50,368 nt of DNA, taken from NCBI GenBank assembly GCA_949298955.1, contig CASFYQ010000014.1:1-50368 (forward strand), given 5' to 3'. Of the stretch, positions 45,011-50,368 are shown piece by piece. This stretch comes from an uncultured Bacteroidales bacterium. Lineage in GTDB: Bacteria > Bacteroidota > Bacteroidia > Bacteroidales > Barnesiellaceae. The notes beneath the pieces are model-generated. The model was not told the origin of the DNA, made no database searches, and saw only the letters and a list, made by a program, of their open reading frames with translations. Every line of letters starts with the position of its first letter. Position 1 is the first letter of the stretch. The translations under genes were made by a program, and so were the position numbers.

Positions 45011-45802
45011 TTACAAATTAAACACTCGCTTCAACTCGTCCATTTGCTCGTCGCTCATGCCTTTGGGCACAAAACCCATGGAGCAAGCCGACTCGTAAAT
45101 CTTGGCCGACTTGGAAAGCGTGTCGATCATGTCGAAAGGCTCGATAAGGTCGGGACCGATAGCCAGTGCCCCATGCTTCTCCCACAGAACGACATCATAC
45201 TCACCGAGCTGCTTGATAGTTTCTTGGGCCAAAAGCACCGAACCGGGCAAGGCATAAGGTACGATACCTACCCCTTTGGGACAGAAGGCACGAGTCTCGG
45301 GAATCATGCTCCACAGCAATTTCGACAGTACATCTTTCTGCAAAAAAGGCTCGTGATGAGTCATAGCCACCAGTTCGATGGGGTGCGTATGAATTACGGC
45401 CCGCTCGCTGCGCCCGCTCCGCATCAGATAATCGTGAATCAACAGGTGCGACGGCAGCTCCGAGGTAGGACGTATATACTCCTCGGCCACGATTTCATAC
45501 GAACCCCCGTCGGGCGAAATACGGATAATCGAGGCATTCCGCATAATATCGCGATGCACATACCGCATTCTCTTCCCGGTACCGGTCACGACAAAATAAC
45601 TGCCGCAAAGAGCCGGCACCGGCTCGGGCAGCTCAATCTTGTCGCCAAGCGACGGCAAGGCCCGTATAGCCTCATCGACATACTCGGTTATGTTGTACGA
45701 AATGTTGCCACCGTTGCGTTCGGCCCAACCTTTTTCCCACAGATAGCCGGCAACCTCGGCCACCTGGGCTAACACGTTTTCTACGTTTTCGTTATATTTC
45801 AT
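45011..45802 (-). CDS. rhaD: Rhamnulose-1-phosphate aldolase
   Basis: A 263-residue class II aldolase that splits L-rhamnulose-1-phosphate into DHAP and L-lactaldehyde. The zinc-binding motif HTHPIELVAMTHH (about residues 139-151) is diagnostic of the RhaD/FucA family. N-terminal WEKGWAERNGGNISYNI (about 22-38) is also typical. Slightly shorter than E. coli RhaD (274) but complete. Fourth gene of the operon, 11 bp after the transporter and 12 bp before fucO. In the Bacteroides naming it is rhaA of rhaKIPAO; I use the E. coli symbol. Confidence 0.95.
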   Translation of the reverse strand: MKYNENVENVLAQVAEVAGYLWEKGWAERNGGNISYNITEYVDEAIRALPSLGDKIELPEPVPALCGSYFVVTGTGKRMRYVHRDIMRNASIIRISPDGGSYEIVAEEYIRPTSELPSHLLIHDYLMRSGRSERAVIHTHPIELVAMTHHEPFLQKDVLSKLLWSMIPETRAFCPKGVGIVPYALPGSVLLAQETIKQLGEYDVVLWEKHGALAIGPDLIEPFDMIDTLSKSAKIYESACSMGFVPKGMSDEQMDELKRVFNL

Positions 45803-45813
45803 AGCTCAAAATT

Positions 45814-46839
45814 TTAAATAATCGAAGGGAAAAATATCGAGAAGACCAAAATGAGCAACCCCAACGACAAGACGGCTATCGTGCGGCGCGAACACCCGTT
45901 CCACTCTTTCAACAAAATGCCCCATACATTGGAAAAGACAACATTCAGCGACATCAATATACTCCACGAGAAAGCCAGCAGCACCGGCGATGCGACCAAG
46001 AAAGTTTTGCCCAACTCCAACCCGAAGAACTGCGAGTACCACAGCAATCCTGCCAAGGCACAAAAGAGCACATTGTTAAGTAGCGTAGGCCTGTCGACTG
46101 CCATATATTCCTTGCCCGTGTGGTTCTTGACGTTCTGATAAATGCAATAGGCCGCATTGGTGAGAAAACCGCCCACTGTCACCAGAAAAACCACCGGTAA
46201 CCCGGCAAACAGCGGAGTTGCTCCCTCGGCCGCAAAAGCCTCCTTGATAGGCAACCCGGCATCCAGGCCCAAGGCAAAACAGGCGCTCATCACCCCGGCC
46301 AGCAAAGCCACCAGAAGGCCTTTGGTCAAAGCAAAATCTTTAATGGCAGCCAGCTTCTCCTCTTCCGACATGCTGCGCGAGCGCAGCGTACCGGCATAAC
46401 CGATAACGGCGATGCCCGCCAACGTTATCATCACGCCGACGAGCAGGACGAGACCATCGCCCGAGAAGAGATCGGTTCCCGCAAAAAGCGCGGGAAAAAG
46501 TGTCCCGAATGCCGAGCAGGTGCCCAACGACACCGACTGCCCCAAGGCGACACCCAGGTAGCGCATGCTCAACCCGAAGGTCAAGCCACCCACACCCCAA
46601 AGCACTCCGTAAACTACCGACATGACGGCTCCGCCGCTGCCTAACAGGGAAAACAGCGAAGCCCCCTCGGGCAAAGCTATGGCCATACCGATACCGGGAA
46701 ATACAAGCCAGGCAAAAATTCCCTGCACCAGCCAAAAGCTTTCCCAGCTCCACTGCTTGACTTTCTTGATGGGCACATAAGAACTCGATTGCCCGAAACT
46801 GCCGATAGCGATTATCAACAAGCCTACCAGTATCTCCAT
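45814..46839 (-). CDS. rhaT: L-rhamnose/H+ symporter
   Basis: A 341-residue inner-membrane permease with ten hydrophobic helices that imports L-rhamnose with protons. The start MEILVGLLIIAIGSFGQSSSYVPIKKVKQWSWE is typical of RhaT in composition and length (E. coli 344 residues). The second half has FALTKGLLVALLAGVMSACFALG and a conserved WSILMSLNVVFSNVWGI near the C-terminus. It is third in the operon, 4 bp after rhaA and 11 bp before rhaD. Confidence 0.94.
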   Translation of the reverse strand: MEILVGLLIIAIGSFGQSSSYVPIKKVKQWSWESFWLVQGIFAWLVFPGIGMAIALPEGASLFSLLGSGGAVMSVVYGVLWGVGGLTFGLSMRYLGVALGQSVSLGTCSAFGTLFPALFAGTDLFSGDGLVLLVGVMITLAGIAVIGYAGTLRSRSMSEEEKLAAIKDFALTKGLLVALLAGVMSACFALGLDAGLPIKEAFAAEGATPLFAGLPVVFLVTVGGFLTNAAYCIYQNVKNHTGKEYMAVDRPTLLNNVLFCALAGLLWYSQFFGLELGKTFLVASPVLLAFSWSILMSLNVVFSNVWGILLKEWNGCSRRTIAVLSLGLLILVFSIFFPSII

Positions 46840-46843
46840 GACC

Positions 46844-48100
46844 TTATCCCCGTTTTGAGGTTATTTCGCGTTCATAAGCCTCCACCTCCGAGATATACTC
46901 CTCGGCCACCGGCACATTGTTCATCATACAGAAATAGTTGTACACATCGTTCCAGGGCAACGATTTCATCTCTTCAAGCAGTGCCAGACGTTCAAACAAG
47001 CGATCGCCGGCCTCGTATTCGCGCAACCGATCGATAGGCGACAGCAAGGCCTGCAAGAAAGCCTTTTGGGTAGCACGGGCTCCCACCACATAGGCGCCGA
47101 TGCGGTTGATCGAAGCATCGAAATAATCCAGCCCGATATTCACCCGATCGAGGGCTCCGGCCCATACAATTTCCTGGGCGAGCATCTGTACCGAGTCGTT
47201 CAGGATAACCACATGGTCACTGTCCCAACGAACCGGACGGCTGACATGCAACAGAATCTCGGGCGAGAACAACAGCAACGATGAAATTTTGTCATAGGTC
47301 TCTTCGGTGGGGTGAAAATGCCCCATGTCCAACGTGGCCATCAGCCCTTTTTCCAGCGCATACCCCATGTAAAACTCGTGCGACCCCACCGTGAAACTCT
47401 CCAAACCGATGCCGAACACCTTGCTCTCCACGGCATCTTTCACATGGTCGAAGCGATGGGCAAAAATTTGGTCCAGCGAATCTTTCAGCAACGAACGATA
47501 GTAATAGCGGTCGACCGTAAGGTCTTTCGATCCATCGTGAATCCACAGATTGTGGCAGGCCTTGTCGCCCAGTTGGCGGCCCATCTCGTCGGCAATGCGA
47601 CGGCTGCGAATCGTATGCTCGATCCAGAAATCACGAATAGCCTTGTCGCGGTTGGACAACGAAAGGTTACCGCTCTTGGGGTGCGAGAAACTCGTGCTGT
47701 TGAAATCGAGTTTCATATCATTGGCCTTGGCCCAGTCTATCCAACTTTGAAAATGCTCGGGCTCAATCTCGTTTCGGTCTACTTTCTTCCCGCCAAAGTC
47801 CCCATAAATGGCATGAAGGCTCAACCTGTGGCGACCCGGCAGGAGCGATTTCACCTTCTCGATATCGGCTCTCACCTCGTCGATGTTGCGAGCCCGACCG
47901 GGATAGTTGCCGGTAGTCTGTATTCCGCCCGACAAGTCTCCGTCGGGGCTTTCGAAACCGCGCACATCGTCGGTCTGCCAGCAATGAAGCGACAGCGAAA
48001 TCTGTTGAAGCGCTTGCAGCGCCTTATCGACATCGACCCCGAATCCGGCATAAACCTCACGGGCCGACTCATACCTCTTTTGAACCATTTCTCGTTTCAT
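46844..48100 (-). CDS. rhaA: L-rhamnose isomerase
   Basis: A 418-residue enzyme that converts L-rhamnose to L-rhamnulose. It is recognisable by its N-terminal block (CWQTDDVRGFES near residue 40, then GGIQTTGNYPGRARNIDEVRAD in pieces) and by metal-binding residues in KLDFNSTSFSHPKS (about 134-147), NLWIHDGSKD, and the MGYALEKGLMATLDMGHFHPTE stretch. Length is that of the E. coli enzyme (419). It is the second gene, 13 bp after rhaB and 4 bp before rhaT. Confidence 0.96.
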   Translation of the reverse strand: MKREMVQKRYESAREVYAGFGVDVDKALQALQQISLSLHCWQTDDVRGFESPDGDLSGGIQTTGNYPGRARNIDEVRADIEKVKSLLPGRHRLSLHAIYGDFGGKKVDRNEIEPEHFQSWIDWAKANDMKLDFNSTSFSHPKSGNLSLSNRDKAIRDFWIEHTIRSRRIADEMGRQLGDKACHNLWIHDGSKDLTVDRYYYRSLLKDSLDQIFAHRFDHVKDAVESKVFGIGLESFTVGSHEFYMGYALEKGLMATLDMGHFHPTEETYDKISSLLLFSPEILLHVSRPVRWDSDHVVILNDSVQMLAQEIVWAGALDRVNIGLDYFDASINRIGAYVVGARATQKAFLQALLSPIDRLREYEAGDRLFERLALLEEMKSLPWNDVYNYFCMMNNVPVAEEYISEVEAYEREITSKRG

Positions 48101-48113
48101 AATCTTTGTATTT

Positions 48114-49589
48114 TTATTTTATAAGTTTCTCAAATTGCATATATCCGGCACGCCATCGTTCGGTAGCCCGAGGCTCGAACACCTCGACCTGCACAGCCTC
48201 GGCAATCATCTGCCGCATCTCGCCCAGCGATGCAACCACACCGCCGGCCCGTGCCTGCAACATCACATTCCCTATCGCCGTAGCCTCGGCCGGACCCGCC
48301 ACTACGGGCCTGCCTATGGCATCGGCAGTCATCTGCGAAAGGAACCGGTTGCGCGACCCTCCGCCGATAATGTGCAAGCGCTCTATGGGAAAATGGGCAT
48401 ACGACTGGAACAGGTCGAGGGTCATGCGGTATTTCATCGCCAGGCTCTCGAATATCAGCCGCACATACTCGGCATCACTCTGCGGCTCCGGCTGACCCGT
48501 TGCCCGGCAATAGGCATCGATAGCTGCCACCATGTCGGGCGGATTGACAAAAGCGGCATCGTCGGGGTCGATAAAGCGGACAAAGGCAGGCGCCCCTTCG
48601 GCCATCGCCACCAGTTCGGGATAGGAATAAGACTTGCCCTGCGATTTCCACGTTTGGATACATTGCTCGAGAATCCACATGCCGGTGATATTTTTCAAGA
48701 AGCGTATGGTTCCGTCCACCCCACCCTCGTTGGTAATGTTGTTTTCACGAGCCGAGTCCGACACATCGGGCTCGCCGATTTCGATACCCATCAGCGACCA
48801 GGTGCCCGAACTCAAATAAGCAAAATGGCTGTCTGTCGCCGGAACCGCAGCCACTGCCGATGCCGTATCGTGTCCGGCCACGGCCACCACCGGCAACTCG
48901 GGCAAGCCTACCTCGCGGGCAATATCGGCCTTCAAGGTGCCGATTACCGCTCCCGGCATCACCACCGGCGCAAAGCGGTCGGCCGACAAGTGCAACACCC
49001 CGAGCAGTTCACGGTCAAACGCCCGCTTGTGCACATCGAGCAGTTGAGAGGTCGAGGCTATCGTATACTCCGTGACCATATTGCCCGTCAGCATATACGA
49101 GAGAGCATCGGGCATAAACAGAATTTTCGAAGCAGCCTGCAACAGCGACGACGATTCCTCCTGCAACGCATACAACTGATAGAGCGTATTGAAATTCAAA
49201 TACTGGATACCCGTGCGCCTATACACCTCATCGCGCGACATCTCCCGCTCAAAAAAACGCTGCGAAGCCTCCATTGTATGCGGGTCGCGATAGGAATAGG
49301 GCATACCCACGACAGACCCGTCGTCGCCCACCAGCACAAAATCGACACCCCAGGTGTCTATTCCTATCGAGTCGATAGTCACATTCTCACGGGCTGCCGC
49401 TTTCAACCCCTCCTTAATCGAGTCGTAAAGCGAAAAAAGGTTCCAATAGCAATGCCCGTTCCACGTAATAATCTTATTGGGAAAACGATTCAGTTCCTTT
49501 ATCGAGAGGCCCCTCTCGTCGATCGACCCCAAGATGGTGCGGCCGCTTGTTGCGCCCAGGTCAACAGCAATATAGTGATGTGTTTTCAT
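48114..49589 (-). CDS. rhaB: Rhamnulokinase
   Basis: A 491-residue FGGY-family kinase that phosphorylates L-rhamnulose at C1 with ATP. The N-terminal ATPase phosphate loop AVDLGATSGRTILG (about residues 8-21) is diagnostic. The substrate-binding DTWGVDF (about 78-84), VVAVAGHDTASAV (about 233-245), SSGTWSLMGIE and the C-terminal FGGY adenosine motif LHIIGGGSRNRFLSQ are all present. First gene of the operon, with a promoter-like box 29 bp upstream. It was named rhaK in Bacteroides. Confidence 0.96.
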   Translation of the reverse strand: MKTHHYIAVDLGATSGRTILGSIDERGLSIKELNRFPNKIITWNGHCYWNLFSLYDSIKEGLKAAARENVTIDSIGIDTWGVDFVLVGDDGSVVGMPYSYRDPHTMEASQRFFEREMSRDEVYRRTGIQYLNFNTLYQLYALQEESSSLLQAASKILFMPDALSYMLTGNMVTEYTIASTSQLLDVHKRAFDRELLGVLHLSADRFAPVVMPGAVIGTLKADIAREVGLPELPVVAVAGHDTASAVAAVPATDSHFAYLSSGTWSLMGIEIGEPDVSDSARENNITNEGGVDGTIRFLKNITGMWILEQCIQTWKSQGKSYSYPELVAMAEGAPAFVRFIDPDDAAFVNPPDMVAAIDAYCRATGQPEPQSDAEYVRLIFESLAMKYRMTLDLFQSYAHFPIERLHIIGGGSRNRFLSQMTADAIGRPVVAGPAEATAIGNVMLQARAGGVVASLGEMRQMIAEAVQVEVFEPRATERWRAGYMQFEKLIK

Positions 49590-49617
49590 GATGATAACGT
49601 TGTGTTTTTACAACAGG

Positions 49618-49625
49618 CAAAATTA
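49618..49625 (-). promoter_or_regulatory. rha operon promoter -7 box
   Basis: CAAAATTA reads TAATTTTG on the minus strand, an exact TAnnTTTG match, 29 bp before the rhaB start at 49589. Confidence 0.55.
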
Positions 49626-49651
49626 CAGGAGGCGCGCTATTCCGAATTGTA

Positions 49652-49679
49652 TATTTTGATATTATCCTTTCCTATTTTG
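49652..49679 (-). promoter_or_regulatory. Candidate RhaR operator: 21-bp-spaced direct repeats
   Basis: TATTTTG occurs at 49652-49658 and 49673-49679, exactly 21 bp apart, as expected for tandem AraC-family half-sites on one helix face. They lie about 27-54 bp upstream of the -7 box, the class II activation position. Confidence 0.4.
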
Positions 49680-49689
49680 GCACTGCAAC

Positions 49690-49870
49690 TACCCGCGAGA
49701 GAATATTTTCCCATCTGCCGGAAATGAGAATCGAGCCATCGTTTTTTACAACGGTTCTTCCGCAATTTCGCGCACCTCGGGGATAATAAAACAGGGCTTG
49801 TAAAAAACACGGAATAAAAAAGAGGAGGGAGACGGGGGACAGGGACAGACACCAACCGGCATGAAAACGC
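49690..49870. other. Intergenic, no recognisable feature
   Basis: No gene, tRNA or repeat is recognised here between the rha promoter region and the terminator at 49871. Confidence 0.4.
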
Positions 49871-49906
49871 AAAAGCGCCGAGACGTTTTATAATCTCGGC
49901 GCTTTT
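49871..49906 (-). terminator. Perfect 13-bp terminator hairpin behind a tRNA 3' end
   Basis: AAAAGCGCCGAGA (49871-49883) pairs with TCTCGGCGCTTTT (49894-49906) around a 10-nt loop, 3 bp downstream of the tRNA-like end on the minus strand. Confidence 0.8.
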
Positions 49907-49909
49907 GCG

Positions 49910-49926
49910 CGGTGCGGACGGGACTT
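49910..49926 (-). other. tRNA-Asp 3'-end fragment: probable attachment site
   Basis: On the minus strand the 17 bases AAGTCCCGTCCGCACCG equal the end of a tRNA: T-loop end, T-stem strand CCCGT, acceptor strand CCGCACC and discriminator G73. The GTCCCGTCCG form with G73 is characteristic of tRNA-Asp(GTC). The rest of the tRNA is absent; the DNA on the right is AT-rich and unrelated. A natural terminator follows on the left. This is the structure expected when an element integrates at the 3' end of a tRNA gene and leaves a duplicated tail. The intact gene should lie at the far end of the element, outside the window. Confidence 0.7.
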
Positions 49927-50017
49927 TAACTTACACAATCAAGCAATCTTACAAAACTGCAATATACTGATAATAATCAAGTTATTACAAATCAACTATA
50001 TTACTAAATATCATTAA
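49927..50017. mobile_element. AT-rich start of an integrated element
   Basis: Right of the tRNA fragment the sequence turns strongly AT-rich and contains no gene start; the next coding similarity is a relaxase. I read it as the terminal region of an integrative element extending beyond the right edge. Confidence 0.5.
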
Positions 50018-50368
50018 ATACCTTTTGCTATTTCAATTATTGGGTGGGACAAGGGAATTGATGACTTGAAAGCCCAAATGCAACTCATGCAAGAGCAGCA
50101 TGGCAAGCAGATACGCAATCTTCAAGGAATACATAATCGGGAACTTGAAGCCAGAGACAAGGAAATATCACGGCTGAATATCCTGCTTGAAAAGGCTTTC
50201 AAGTGGTTTCCGATGCTCAGGGAGATGTTGAGAATGGAAAAGTTGTGCGCTGCCATCGGCTTTACCAAAGAAATGATAGAGAGCCTTCTGACAAAGAAAG
50301 AAGCTATCAGATGCAACGGCAGGATTTATTCTGAAGAACACAGACGGAAGTTTGACATCAAGAATGAT
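50018..50368 (+). pseudogene. MobV-type relaxase C-terminal fragment (partial)
   Basis: An open frame of 117 codons begins after a TAA at 50015-50017 and runs off the right edge. Recognisable coding starts near 50039. It has a coiled-coil part (QLMQEQHGKQIRNLQG) followed by the KAFKWFPMLREMLRMEKLC region and a YSEEHRRKFDIKND end. This matches my recollection of the C-terminal part of MobV/Pre-type plasmid mobilisation relaxases in Bacteroides. The catalytic N-terminal domain is missing and no start codon precedes it, so it is probably a truncated remnant at the element edge. Relaxases nick DNA at oriT for conjugal transfer; this fragment alone could not. Confidence 0.6.

Noticed and set aside
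1..50368. CRISPR array or cas genes
   Set aside because: No regularly spaced 25-40 bp repeats with unique spacers and no Cas-like proteins; the only tandem repeats are coding TPR units.

Overview
The window looks like about 50 kb of chromosome from a gut Bacteroidota of the order Bacteroidales. The signs are many matches to the Bacteroidota -7 promoter box (TAnnTTTG), little visible Shine-Dalgarno sequence, families typical of the group (DUF1573, a DUF3843-like protein, long PPi-dependent phosphofructokinase, GH2/GH29/sulfatase enzymes) and a rhamnose operon in the rhaKIPAO order known from Bacteroides. The fairly GC-rich, cga/gcc-heavy coding style would suit a Barnesiella-like genus, but that is inference.

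Layout. 1-1100: a partial gene and an AT-rich accessory gene with a suspicious poly-A tract. 1062-8526: Bcr/CflA exporter, outer-membrane barrel protein plus glycosyltransferase, ECF sigma factor, NfeD/ClpP-class membrane protease, KdsB and a zinc-site-less M16 protein. 8591-12875: zinc-ribbon protein, ferritin, two DUF1573 proteins, MeaB GTPase and a zinc-ribbon/FHA protein. 12895-15354: a restriction-modification pair whose nuclease gene is frameshifted. 15374-17875: secreted GH2 glycosidase. 18213-24975: PPi-phosphofructokinase, a TPR protein and two tandem LTA-synthase-type membrane phosphotransferases. 25253-29773: a five-gene minus-strand island of phage-structural type (scaffold-like protein, HK97-type major capsid-like protein with an N-terminal membrane segment, small protein, fibre-like protein, connector-like protein) with no terminase, portal or integrase in view. 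30078-33076: sulfatase and alpha-L-fucosidase. 33246-42548: fumarase, CE1-like esterase, DUF3843-like protein, MutY, PhoH-like ATPase, membrane protein, PurC and MenG/UbiE. 42852-49589: AraC-type regulator and the convergent five-gene L-rhamnose operon. 49871-50368: a terminator, the last 17 nt of a tRNA-Asp-like gene, then AT-rich DNA with the C-terminal part of a MobV-type relaxase. This reads as the left edge of an integrated mobile element that continues beyond the window.

How it works together. The carbohydrate genes form a scavenging theme. Sulfatase, fucosidase and GH2 enzymes release sugars in the periplasm. The rha operon imports L-rhamnose and converts it through rhamnulose and rhamnulose-1-phosphate to DHAP and L-lactaldehyde, which FucO reduces to 1,2-propanediol. 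PPi-phosphofructokinase and fumarase supply central fermentative metabolism.

The most unusual locus is the 25.2-29.8 kb capsid-type island. It sits between ordinary chromosomal genes, has host-like composition, and lacks the packaging genes of a prophage, so it may be a domesticated particle-forming system or a decayed prophage core. Other points of note are the tRNA-Asp attachment junction, a candidate 65-nt small RNA at 35344-35409, the frameshifted nuclease, and 21-bp-spaced repeats upstream of the rha promoter.
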